Of a stretch of 64,000 nucleotides of DNA, positions 54,718-64,000 are shown in pieces. Made by a program: the position numbers and the translations under genes. Source of the DNA: Lentzea alba (lineage in GTDB: Bacteria > Actinomycetota > Actinomycetes > Mycobacteriales > Pseudonocardiaceae); NCBI RefSeq assembly GCF_011067745.1, contig NZ_JAAMPJ010000002.1:62001-126000 (forward strand). The letters are read 5' to 3'. Each line of letters starts with the position of its first letter. Within the stretch, counting starts at the first letter, position 1. Under the pieces are notes generated by a model. It saw only the letters and a program-made list of their open reading frames with translations. It was not told the DNA's origin and did not search any database.

Positions 54718-55667
54718 CGCAGCTCCCTGCCGGTCAGGTGGATGAAGACGTCCTCGAGACTGGGCTTGCCGATCGCGACGTCGCTGACGACGACGTCGAG
54801 GTCCCGCATCACGTTCAGCACGGCGGGCAAGGTGATCGCGGTGTCGCTGTCGGTGTAGACGCGGAACATGCCGCTCACCTCCTCGACCCGCTGCACACCG
54901 TCCACTTCGGACAGTTCTTGGCTGATCTTCCCGATCTCGTGGCCGTTCAGGCCGACCGTGACGCTGACCGTGTTGCTGCCGGGCAGGCTCTTCGTCAGCT
55001 CGGCCGGCGTGTCCAGCGTGAGCAGCTTGCCGTGGTCGACGATGCCGACGCGGTCGCACAGCTTGGTGGCCTCGTCCATGTCGTGCGTGGTGAGCACGAC
55101 CGTGACGCCGTCGGCATGCAGTGCTGCGACGCGTTCGTGGACGAAGAGCCTGGCCTGCGGGTCGAGTCCGGTGCTCGGTTCGTCCAGGAACAGCACCTTC
55201 GGGCGGTGCATCAGCGCGCGGGCGATCATCAGCCGTTGCGCCTGCCCGCCGGACAACGTGTCGACGAGTGCGTTCTGATGGTCTTTGAGACCCATCCGTT
55301 CGAGGATGTCGTCGGCGAGCTTCTTGCGCTCGGTCGGCCCGATGCCGTGATAGGCCGCGTGGAACAGCAGGTTCTGCCGCGCGTTGAGCGAGCGGTCGAG
55401 GTTGTTGCGCTGCGGCACGACGGCGAGCAGCTGCCGTGCGCGCTTGGAGTCCGCGACCACGTCGACGCCCTCCACGAACGCCTGCCCCGAGGTGGGGCGG
55501 ACGCGCGTGGTCAGGACGCCGACCGTGGTCGTCTTGCCCGCGCCGTTCGGCCCGAGCAATCCGAAGACCTCACCGCGGCGGACGGTGAAGCTCAATCCGT
55601 CCACCGCCGGTTTTTGTCCGATTTTATAGACTTTGCGGAGTTCTCTTACTTCTACCGCTTCGTCCAT
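54714..55667 (-). CDS. ABC exporter ATP-binding protein (DrrA-like)
   Basis: 317 residues from ATG 55667, placed suitably behind AGGGGG; ATG 55676 is too close to it. Walker A LLGPNGAGKTTTVGVL, signature DTLSGGQAQRLMIARALM, Walker B VLFLDEPSTGLDPQARLFV and LTTHDMDEA are intact. A C-terminal domain (PSLEDVFIHLTGREL) is characteristic of DrrA-type drug or lipid exporters. The start overlaps the guaB1 end, so the three genes may share a transcript. Confidence 0.92.
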   Translation of the reverse strand: MDEAVEVRELRKVYKIGQKPAVDGLSFTVRRGEVFGLLGPNGAGKTTTVGVLTTRVRPTSGQAFVEGVDVVADSKRARQLLAVVPQRNNLDRSLNARQNLLFHAAYHGIGPTERKKLADDILERMGLKDHQNALVDTLSGGQAQRLMIARALMHRPKVLFLDEPSTGLDPQARLFVHERVAALHADGVTVVLTTHDMDEATKLCDRVGIVDHGKLLTLDTPAELTKSLPGSNTVSVTVGLNGHEIGKISQELSEVDGVQRVEEVSGMFRVYTDSDTAITLPAVLNVMRDLDVVVSDVAIGKPSLEDVFIHLTGRELR

Positions 55668-55669
55668 CG

Positions 55670-58073
<2,404 letters not shown>

Positions 58074-58083
58074 TGGCCTGACG

Positions 58084-58225
58084 CTATTGCGCTGCGCTGG
58101 GCAGCCGCACCCGATTTTCGCCGCTCAGCACGCGCTGGAGCACCTCGTGGTCGGTGCTGATCACCCGCGCCGGCTCGTCGCCTCGAGAACGACGCCGCCT
58201 GTCCGGTGTCGAGCACGACCGGCAT
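58084..58225 (-). pseudogene. Possible frameshifted small ORF between ligB and GNAT
   Basis: On the minus strand one frame reads AGLIVRAVMPVVLDTGQAAS then FS around 58180, with mostly G/C third positions. It then becomes Arg-rich, while the next frame continues GDEPARVISTDHEVLQRVLS, GENRVRLPSAAQ and stops at 58084-58086, again with strong G/C third positions. One inserted base near the join would restore a single product of at least 45 residues. The start is unclear (ATG 58225 or upstream). I do not recognise the product. It may be a decayed gene or a sequencing error. Confidence 0.4.
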
Positions 58226-58280
58226 GACCGCACGCACGATCAGGCCGGCGCCCTGGACGAGCCCACCGAACCTATCGGCG

Positions 58281-59810
58281 TCAGGCCTCGGGATTCGGTT
58301 GTGCGGCAGGCAGAAGCGCCCTCACCTCCTCGATCGTCGTCGCCTCCGACGGGTCCTTGTCCGGGCGGTAGCGGACGACGCGGGCGAACCGCAGCGCGAC
58401 GCCGCCGGGGTAGCGCGGCGAGACCTGCACGCCGTCCAGTTCGATCTCGATGACCAGTTCCGGGCGGACCATCACCACCCAGTCGTTCTGGTCGGTCGCG
58501 ATCTCCTGCAGGGCCTTGGTCTGCCAGGTGAGCAGCTCGTCGGTGAGGCCCTTGAAGGTCTTGCCGACCATCACCGGCGGGCCGCCGTCCGGGTCGCGGG
58601 CGCCGAGGTGCAGGTTCGACAGCCAGCCGCGGCGGCGGCCGCTGCCCCACTCGACGCCGAGCACGATCAGGTCGAGCGTGTGCACCGGCTTCACCTTCTG
58701 CCAGGCGCGGCCCCGCCTGCCTGCGGCGTAGGGCGAGGCCAGCGACTTCACCATCACGCCCTCGTGGCCCGCGGACAGGGCGGCCGTGACCACCGACTCG
58801 GCCTCCTCCTGTGAGGGGTCCAGCACGCCGGGAATGACGTGCTCGCCCGCCACCTTCCGCAGTGCGGCCAGGCGGTCGCGCAGCGGTTCGTCGAGCAGGT
58901 CCTCGCCGTCGAGGTGCAGGCAGTCGAAGAAGTACGGGTGCAGCAGCAGCTCGCGCTCGTCCTGCGCGCCGAACCGGCTCATCGTCTCCTGGAACGGCCG
59001 GGGTCTCCCCTCGTCGGTGAGCGCCAGGGTCTCGCCGTCGAGCACCACCGACGTGCACGGCAGGCCCCGCACGAGCTCGACCAGCTCGGGCACGGTCTTG
59101 GTGATCTCGCGCAACGTGCGGGTGTAGACGTGGACGTCGTCGCCCGAGCGGTGCACCTGAATGCGCGCGCCGTCGAGTTTGTGCTCCACCACGCAGCTGC
59201 CGAGCTCGGACAGCGCCTCGCCCAGCGACTCCGCCGGCGACGCCAGCATGGGTCGCAGCGGCCTCCCGACCTCCAGCCGGAACGCCTCCAGCGCAGCCGC
59301 ACCGCCCTCCAGCGCGGCCACGGCGGTCTCGGGTAAGCGGCCGGACAGCATGAACGCGCGCCGCACCGTCTCGCCCGGCACGTCCGCGGCCGAGGCGATC
59401 GCGTCCAGCATCACGCCTTCCAGCGCGCCCTGGCGCAGCTCGCCGGTGAGCAACCGGCGTAAGAAGTCCTGCTCCGCCGCAGTTGCCCGCCCGAACAGCG
59501 CCGTCAGCAGGTCGACCCGGCGCTGTGCCGAGCCCTTGCCGGACGTCGAGGCCACCTCGGCGAGCGCGGCGTCCACCTCGGCGATCGTCAGCCCGGCCTG
59601 GGCGACCGGCGGCACGGACAGGTCGACGACCGTGCGCCAACCAGCCCCGATGCGACCCTGCCGCGGCGTGCCTATGAGAAACGACACCACCGCGACCACG
59701 ACGTCGGCGGTCGCCGCCCGCAGCAACGCGGACAACGCCTTGACCTTGGCAAGGCGCGACCGGGTCGCCGCCACGGCGGCCGACGTGTCGACTGCTTCGG
59801 AAAGGAGCAC
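58281..59810 (-). CDS. ligB: ATP-dependent DNA ligase B
   Basis: 509 residues from GTG 59810, which aligns with the start of mycobacterial LigB. N-terminal helical DNA-binding domain; adenylation domain with the nucleotide Lys in VVEHKLDGARIQVHR; LDGETLALTDEGRPRPFQET; FFDCLHLDGEDLLDEPL; GHEGVMVKSLASPYAAGRRG; KVKPVHTLDLIVLGVEWGSG; C-terminal OB fold with YPGGVALRFARVVRYRPDK. An accessory ligase beside the essential NAD-dependent LigA; dispensable in mycobacteria. Length normal. Confidence 0.95.
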   Translation of the reverse strand: MLLSEAVDTSAAVAATRSRLAKVKALSALLRAATADVVVAVVSFLIGTPRQGRIGAGWRTVVDLSVPPVAQAGLTIAEVDAALAEVASTSGKGSAQRRVDLLTALFGRATAAEQDFLRRLLTGELRQGALEGVMLDAIASAADVPGETVRRAFMLSGRLPETAVAALEGGAAALEAFRLEVGRPLRPMLASPAESLGEALSELGSCVVEHKLDGARIQVHRSGDDVHVYTRTLREITKTVPELVELVRGLPCTSVVLDGETLALTDEGRPRPFQETMSRFGAQDERELLLHPYFFDCLHLDGEDLLDEPLRDRLAALRKVAGEHVIPGVLDPSQEEAESVVTAALSAGHEGVMVKSLASPYAAGRRGRAWQKVKPVHTLDLIVLGVEWGSGRRRGWLSNLHLGARDPDGGPPVMVGKTFKGLTDELLTWQTKALQEIATDQNDWVVMVRPELVIEIELDGVQVSPRYPGGVALRFARVVRYRPDKDPSEATTIEEVRALLPAAQPNPEA

Positions 59811-59900
59811 GGACTCATGGTGCACCCGAGCACTGACAATTTCTGGAGGCTCGGACTAGGCTGGCCGGGACAACCGTTCTACCTGGGGGTTTATCTCGCC

Positions 59901-60041
59901 ATGAAGGCTTTCAAGCTCGTCGCTGCCGCAGCTCTGCTGGTCGCCGCCGTCGCGGCGCTCGCTGGTCCCGGCACCGGCGACCGCGAACACATCATGGGCG
60001 CTGAGGGCGACGCGAGCGTCCTGCGCGAGCACATCCTCTAG
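59901..60041 (+). CDS. 46-residue exported mini-protein
   Basis: ATG 59901, with GGGGG about 12 bases upstream. The peptide has a signal-like N-terminus (MKAFKLVAAAALLVAAVAAL, AGPGTG) and a short acidic end DREHIMGAEGDASVLREHIL. If the signal is cleaved, about 20 residues would be released; if not, it is a membrane anchor. It is divergent from ligB and followed at once by a terminator. I do not recognise it. Confidence 0.55.
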   Translation: MKAFKLVAAAALLVAAVAALAGPGTGDREHIMGAEGDASVLREHIL

Positions 60042-60075
60042 GGCCTGTATCGACGTCTGGGGTCGATACAGGTCC
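60041..60075. terminator. Convergent terminator after the mini-protein
   Basis: A 14-bp stem with one G-U pair: GGGCCTGTATCGAC (60041-60054 approx.) with GTCGATACAGGTCC (60062-60075), loop about 7 bases. It spans the exact gap between the mini-protein stop and the MocR stop. Confidence 0.8.
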
Positions 60076-61427
60076 TAGGCAACAGCGACGTTCGCGATCT
60101 CCCTGACGGCCTCCCGCAGCCGGTCGGGGGTGAGCGACGCGTAGCCCAGCACCAAGCCGGGCCACATCGGCGTGCGCGTGTACTGCGCCAACGCCCACAC
60201 GTGCACGCCGCGCTCCTCGAGCCTGCTCTTCAACGCGAGGTCGTCCGTCCCGTCCGGCATGCGCAACACCACGTGCAGCCCGGCCGCGACACCGATGGAC
60301 TGCCACGCCGGCAGATGCTCCGCGACGGCCTCCAACAGCGCGTCACGCCTCTTCCGGTAGAGCGCGCGCGTCCGTCGTAGATGACGGTCATAGCCACCCG
60401 TCCGCAACATGTGCGCGAACGCGGCCTGCGGGATCGTCGCAGTGCCCATGTCGTTGTACTGCTTGCGTTGCACGATGCCCTCACGCAACCGCTCCGGCAC
60501 CACGAGCCACCCGAGGCGCAGCGCGGGCGCCAGCACTTTGCTCGTCGTGCCCTGGTACACCACGTGGTCCGGCGCGAGCGCCTGCAACGCTCCGAGCGCG
60601 GGCCGGTCGTACCGGTGTTCCGCGTCGTAGTCGTCCTCGATGATCAACGCGTCGCGCTCGCGCGCCCAGTCCACGAGCGCCCGCCGCCGTTCCGGGTGCA
60701 GCACCACGCCCAGCGGAAACTGGTGCGCCGCCGTGACGAGCACCGCCCGGCAGTCCGTTTTGGACAGAAGGTCGACCCGGATCCCCTTGTCGTCCACCGG
60801 GATCGGCACGGTGTCCAACCCATGAGAACGCAGCATGTTCTCGCCGCCGAAGTGGCTGGGCTCCTCGATCGCGATGCTGCCGTCCAACATGCGGGCGGTG
60901 AGCTGCAACCCGTCCGCGGCGCCGTTGGTGATCACGGCATCCCGCGCGACCACCGCCCGCACCCTCGCGAGGTAGTCGACGATCTCCTTGCGCAGCAACA
61001 CCAATCCCGCCGGGTCCGGGTAGGCGAGGTCGTCGTCGGGCAGGTCGGCGAGCGCCGCCCGGTGCGCCGCAACCCATTCAGCGCGCGGGAAAGCGCCCAA
61101 CGCGGGCAGGCCGGGTCGCAGGTTGAACCGCCACCGCTGCGGCGGTTCCGGCACACCGCACGCGCCGGCGGGCCCGAGGCTCGCGACCGTCGTCCCCGAC
61201 CCGCGGCGGCTGGTGAGATACCCCTCCGCCACGAGCTGCGTGTACGCCGCCGTCACCGTCCCGCGCGCCACCCCGAGCTGCGCCGCCAGGTCCCGGCTGG
61301 ACGGCAACCGCGTCCCCGGCACCAGCCGCCCGTCCCGGATGGCCCTGCGCAGTTCGACCTCCACGCCGCGCCGCCGCTGATGCCCCGGCAACAGCAGCTC
61401 GCGGAAAGTGGACCAGTTCGTAGTCAT
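60075..61427 (-). CDS. MocR/PdxR-family (GntR-aminotransferase fusion) regulator
   Basis: 450 residues from ATG 61427. Winged helix 1-85: RRAIRDGRLVPGTRLPSSRD and LGVARGTVTAAYTQLVAEGY; then a type I aminotransferase-like domain: VITNGAADGLQLTARML, IIEDDYDAEHRYDRPALGAL and the PLP Lys in YQGTTSKVLAPALRLGWLV. MocR proteins sense PLP or amines and often control divergent transporters, here EamA. Direct repeats lie in the divergent region. Confidence 0.92.
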   Translation of the reverse strand: MTTNWSTFRELLLPGHQRRRGVEVELRRAIRDGRLVPGTRLPSSRDLAAQLGVARGTVTAAYTQLVAEGYLTSRRGSGTTVASLGPAGACGVPEPPQRWRFNLRPGLPALGAFPRAEWVAAHRAALADLPDDDLAYPDPAGLVLLRKEIVDYLARVRAVVARDAVITNGAADGLQLTARMLDGSIAIEEPSHFGGENMLRSHGLDTVPIPVDDKGIRVDLLSKTDCRAVLVTAAHQFPLGVVLHPERRRALVDWARERDALIIEDDYDAEHRYDRPALGALQALAPDHVVYQGTTSKVLAPALRLGWLVVPERLREGIVQRKQYNDMGTATIPQAAFAHMLRTGGYDRHLRRTRALYRKRRDALLEAVAEHLPAWQSIGVAAGLHVVLRMPDGTDDLALKSRLEERGVHVWALAQYTRTPMWPGLVLGYASLTPDRLREAVREIANVAVA

Positions 61428-61457
61428 CGAAGTGGAGCTTAAACCTGGACCAGTTCG
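61409..61457. promoter_or_regulatory. Direct repeats in the MocR/EamA divergent region
   Basis: TGGACCAGTTCG occurs at 61409-61420 (inside the first MocR codons) and 61446-61457, 37 bases apart on the same strand. Each contains the small dyad TGGACCA. MocR regulators often bind direct repeats near the divergent promoter. The two starts are only 47 bases apart, so one site could control both genes. Confidence 0.55.
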
Positions 61458-61474
61458 ACGCAAGGCTCTGAACC

Positions 61475-62362
61475 ATGAAAATCGGAGTGGCCGCGGGAGC
61501 TACAGCGGCAACGATCGTCGGCGCGTCGGTTCCGGTCACGGGCATGCTCGAGGGCTACCCGCTGCTGACCGGCCAGGCCATGCGCTACCTGCTCGGCGCC
61601 GCCGTGCTGCTGCTGGTGGCCCGCCGCCTGCCGATGCCCTCGTGGCGCGACATCCCACCGCTGCTGGGCGTGGTCGCCACGGGCATGCTCGGCTTCAACG
61701 CCCTGCTCATCGCCGCCCAGCAGTACGCGGAACCGGGCTTCGTGGCCGCGGTCATGGGCTCCTCGCCCATCGCCCTCGCCCTGCTGGCCCGCAACCGCTC
61801 CCTCGCCGCCGTGGTCGGCGCAGTGGTGGTGGCAGCGGGCGTGGTGGTGTTGTCCGGCGGCGGCGCGTGGCACGGCCCAGGCCTCGTGCTGGCGTTGCTC
61901 ACGATGGCCGGCGAGGTGTGCTTCACGCTCTTCGCCGTCGGCGTGGTCCGGCGCCTGGGTGTGCTGGGTGTCGCCACTTGGACGTGTCTGCTGGCCGCGG
62001 CGATCGGCGGGGTGCTCGGCACGTTCGTCGGCGGCTGGCAGATGCCGGACACGCGGCAGACGTTCGCACTGGTCACGCTGGCCGTGCTGGTCACCGCCCT
62101 GGCCTTCGGCCTGTGGTACTTCTCGGTGAACCGCCTGGGCTCGGACCGCGCGGGCGTGCTCATCGGCCTCATGCCGGTGTCCGGCCTCGCAACTTCTGTG
62201 TTGCTGGGCCTACAGGAACTGACGCTCGTATCCGTCATTGGCGTCACCACGGTCGCACTCGGGTGCGGCATCGCCCTCTGGAGGAAGGCGCCGGACAGGG
62301 TCGCCGTCGACGTCTCGCCGAGCGAACGACCCTGTGAGCTCCCCGCCGCGCGGGCTACGTGA
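61475..62362 (+). CDS. EamA/DMT-family transporter
   Basis: 295 residues with ten hydrophobic helices in two EamA repeats (first about 5-130 with MLEGYPLLTGQAMRYLLGAA, second 140-275 with GLWYFSVNRLGSDRAGVLIG). Drug/metabolite exporters of this family export amino acids, purines or dyes. The divergent MocR regulator suggests an amine, amino acid or vitamin B6-linked substrate. The last 8 bases overlap the convergent next gene. Confidence 0.9.
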   Translation: MKIGVAAGATAATIVGASVPVTGMLEGYPLLTGQAMRYLLGAAVLLLVARRLPMPSWRDIPPLLGVVATGMLGFNALLIAAQQYAEPGFVAAVMGSSPIALALLARNRSLAAVVGAVVVAAGVVVLSGGGAWHGPGLVLALLTMAGEVCFTLFAVGVVRRLGVLGVATWTCLLAAAIGGVLGTFVGGWQMPDTRQTFALVTLAVLVTALAFGLWYFSVNRLGSDRAGVLIGLMPVSGLATSVLLGLQELTLVSVIGVTTVALGCGIALWRKAPDRVAVDVSPSERPCELPAARAT

Positions 62363-62909
62363 GGTCCGGCCCCTGCGAACGCAGATCGTCCACTTTGGAC
62401 ATGGCGTCGCGCAGTTCGCCGAGCCACGAGTCCGCGTGCTCGCCGACCAGGCGGACGGCCCACGCCAGGGCGTCCGCGCGCGACCGTGCCACACCCGCGG
62501 CCACCAGCGTGTCCAGCACCTGACGCTCCGGCTGGCGCAGGCGCGTCATGACCGGCACGGCCAGGTGCGTGAACAGTTCGCGCGTGCTGCCGAGCGAGGC
62601 GCCCCACGCGACCTTGCGGCCGTAGCGGTGCTCGGCCTGGCGCGCGATCTCGATGCGCTCGTCGCGCGTCTCCTCCCGCCACCGGGCGATGCGGCCCGAC
62701 TCGGCCGCCGAGCGCGAGGCCTCGTCGAACTCGCCCTCCAGCGGAGCCAGCGTGCCGACGACCGTGATCTCCTCGCGGTCGACGATCACCTCGGGCGCGC
62801 CGGTGAACCAGCCGTCGGGCAGCCGGCCCGCGAACCACGCCGCCGCGTCGTCGGCGGACGGCAGGTCAGCCTGCTGCCACCCGCCTCGTCCTCGCCATCC
62901 ACGTCCCAT
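62355..62909 (-). CDS. Conserved hypothetical protein
   Basis: 184 residues from ATG 62909; ATG 62918 is possible. After a Gly/Arg/Trp-rich start (RGWRGRGGWQ) come LPSADDAAAWFAGRLPDGWF, EVIVDREEITVVGTLAPLEG, a charged helix RIARWREETRDERIEIARQA, EHRYGRKVAWGASLG, VMTRLRQPERQVLDTLVAAG and VARSRADALAWAVRLVGEHA. The C-terminal part looks like a ribbon-helix-helix-type segment. I recognise it as recurring in actinomycetes but cannot name a function. Confidence 0.7.
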   Translation of the reverse strand: MGRGWRGRGGWQQADLPSADDAAAWFAGRLPDGWFTGAPEVIVDREEITVVGTLAPLEGEFDEASRSAAESGRIARWREETRDERIEIARQAEHRYGRKVAWGASLGSTRELFTHLAVPVMTRLRQPERQVLDTLVAAGVARSRADALAWAVRLVGEHADSWLGELRDAMSKVDDLRSQGPDLT

Positions 62910-62934
62910 TTCAACCATCCCTGATTACATGATT

Positions 62935-62950
62935 ACGTCGTTACCGACGT
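62935..62950. promoter_or_regulatory. Inverted repeat upstream of the 62355-62909 gene
   Basis: ACGTCG-TTAC-CGACGT (62935-62950), 25 bases before the start, extended imperfectly by TTA on both sides. Next to it on the minus strand lies GTAATCA repeated twice. Operator-like, with no identified regulator. The gap 62910-62965 holds nothing else. Confidence 0.35.
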
Positions 62951-62965
62951 TACGCCTGCAATCAG

Positions 62966-64000
62966 CTAGAGGGTGTTCGCCGTCAGCGAAGTGACCAGCG
63001 CATCTGCGGAAACGACCGGCATGTCGCACACGTAGCCGCGGCACACGTAGGCGGCGGGTGCCTCGTCGACCAACGGCCGGTCTTCCAGCAACGGCACAGA
63101 GCCCGGTTCACCGGACACGACGACACTGCCGCCGGGCACGTGCGCGACCGCCGCCGCCCACAACGCCGCACGGCGCGGGTCCTCGCCGTTGCCCACGACA
63201 GCCACCTGCAGCGGTCCTGCCACCAGGGTCTCCGCGACGGTCAGCCAGTGGCCGGCGAACCGGGGCGCCCGAGCAGCCAGGAGTCCGGCGCGGGTCACCG
63301 CCTCCGAAGCGGCGGTCGCATAACGCGAAGAGCGATCGGCTCCCGCCAGCAACGAGGCCGTCAGCAAGGCCGAGGCCAGCGAAGACGCCCCCGACGGCGA
63401 CGCGTTGTCGGTCGAGTCGGCAGGGCGGCGCACCAACGCCTCCGCATCATCGGCGGTGTCGTAGTAGGCGCCCGGTGAGTCCGGCACGGCGAAACGAGAG
63501 AGAGCGATGTCCAACAGGCCACACGCCAGATCGAGCCACCGGATCGAACCCGTCACCTGGTGCAACGCGAGCAAACCATCGGCGAGGCAGCCGTAGTCCT
63601 CCAGCACACCGAACGACGGCCCCGCGACGCCGTCCCGTGAGGTTCGCAACAGCCTGCCCTCGACCACGTGTACCGACGCCAGCAACGACGCCGCCGCCGA
63701 AGCCGCCACGATCCACGACGGCTCACCGAAGAAGGCGCCCGCCTCGGCCAGAGCGGCGATCGCCATGCCGTTCCACGCCGCGATCACCTTGTCGTCCCGG
63801 CCCGGTTGTGGCCGCGAAGCACGGACAGCCAGCAACGACGCCCGCACGTCCTCACCCGGCTCCGACACGAACCTCAGCGTCGACTTGCCGTCCTCGAAGT
63901 TCGGTTCGGCAGTGACACCGAACGCGGCGGCGGAATCCCCGAGTTCCTCGAAAGACCACACGTACGTCAGGCCCTCGACGCCCTCGGTGTCCGCGTCCAG
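62966..64000 (-). CDS. YyaL/DUF255-type thioredoxin-domain protein, C-terminal part (partial)
   Basis: About 345 residues are seen; the gene runs off the right edge and stops at TAG 62966. The visible part is the alpha/alpha-toroid: TYVWSFEEL, KVIAAWNGMAIAALAEAGAF, EDYGCLADGLLALHQVTGSI, PGAYYDTADDAEALVRRPAD and TDNASPSGASSLASALLTAS, the highly conserved DNA-PSG motif. The end has ACLAYVCRG-like Cys (AAYVCRGYVCDMPV). Full-length proteins start with a thioredoxin-like DUF255 domain, which would be outside. The family is widespread and of unknown activity. Confidence 0.88.
   Translation of the reverse strand: MDADTEGVEGLTYVWSFEELGDSAAAFGVTAEPNFEDGKSTLRFVSEPGEDVRASLLAVRASRPQPGRDDKVIAAWNGMAIAALAEAGAFFGEPSWIVAASAAASLLASVHVVEGRLLRTSRDGVAGPSFGVLEDYGCLADGLLALHQVTGSIRWLDLACGLLDIALSRFAVPDSPGAYYDTADDAEALVRRPADSTDNASPSGASSLASALLTASLLAGADRSSRYATAASEAVTRAGLLAARAPRFAGHWLTVAETLVAGPLQVAVVGNGEDPRRAALWAAAVAHVPGGSVVVSGEPGSVPLLEDRPLVDEAPAAYVCRGYVCDMPVVSADALVTSLTANTL

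Overview
The window is high-GC chromosomal DNA from an actinomycete, most likely a member of the Pseudonocardiaceae (Lentzea/Saccharothrix/Amycolatopsis-like). The evidence is near-saturated G/C third codon positions, frequent GTG starts overlapping the previous stop as GTGA, a SARP/AfsR-type regulator, a GT87 (PIM/LAM-type) mannosyltransferase, and short-chain Z-prenyl synthase, PhoH2, GuaB1 and LigB homologues. Many genes follow the order I remember from mycobacteria (ychF, DUF6542 protein, ispH, Rv1109c-like, xseA, xseB, glpX, fum, hlyIII, Z-prenyl synthase, phoH2), with extra genes inserted. There is no prophage, insertion sequence, CRISPR array, tRNA or rRNA that I can see. Genus assignment is inference.

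Layout. 1-3.9 kb: the start of a lipoprotein gene (minus, running off the left edge), a 59-base palindrome, typA, then a Lys/Cys-rich mini-protein coupled to an S41-type secreted protease homologue, and a YciI-like protein. 3.9-5.0 kb: a complete transcription attenuator (leaderless Trp-Trp leader peptide, antiterminator, terminator) in front of a trpS, the arrangement known for auxiliary, indolmycin-resistant TrpRS genes. 5.0-10.8 kb: a SRPBCC-like/NUDIX fusion, a histidine kinase/OmpR-type regulator pair, and a divergent RseB/LolA-like protein with an ABC exporter; the divergent promoter carries two 7-4-7 direct-repeat boxes. 10.8-15.3 kb: a TPP-riboswitch-controlled thiamine ABC transporter (thiB, thiP, thiQ) followed by an SDR. 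15.3-22.3 kb: pterin dehydratase, a GH88/105-like secreted protein, a GT87 mannosyltransferase, a 33-residue membrane mini-protein, a DUF6131 protein, a 1035-residue SARP-NB-ARC-TPR regulator and a PPM-type methyltransferase.

22.3-32.8 kb: a Uma2 pseudogene, ychF, an Ada-AlkA fusion whose glycosylase half looks catalytically dead followed by ogt, a SnoaL-like protein, a Cys-rich unknown, sbcC/sbcD, rmuC and a DUF6542 membrane protein. This is a DNA-repair-rich stretch. 32.9-40.6 kb: an XRE-nSTAND1-WD40 protein, ispH, a lipid-droplet-associated-type protein, xseA, an inserted small ORF, xseB and glpX. 40.7-44.0 kb: exported proteins (trypsin-like protease, two tandem L,D-transpeptidases, a lipoprotein, one unknown). 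44.0-48.0 kb: a branched-chain amino acid dehydrogenase and its divergent Lrp regulator around a perfect operator-like palindrome, a ferredoxin/flavodoxin-NADP reductase and fumarase.

48.0-64.0 kb: hemolysin III and short-chain Z-prenyl synthase (divergent), two chaplin-like small secreted proteins, a DUF885 hydrolase, phoH2, an ABC exporter, guaB1, GNAT and ligB with two small frame-broken ORFs between them, a MocR regulator divergent from an EamA transporter, and at the right edge the C-terminal part of a YyaL/DUF255-type protein.

The least ordinary items are the trpS attenuator, a family of dispersed hairpins whose arms covary (296-354, 10758-10816, and a relative at 53893-53943), the PhoP-like operator boxes, the chaplin-like pair, the degenerate AlkA domain, and several mini-proteins.
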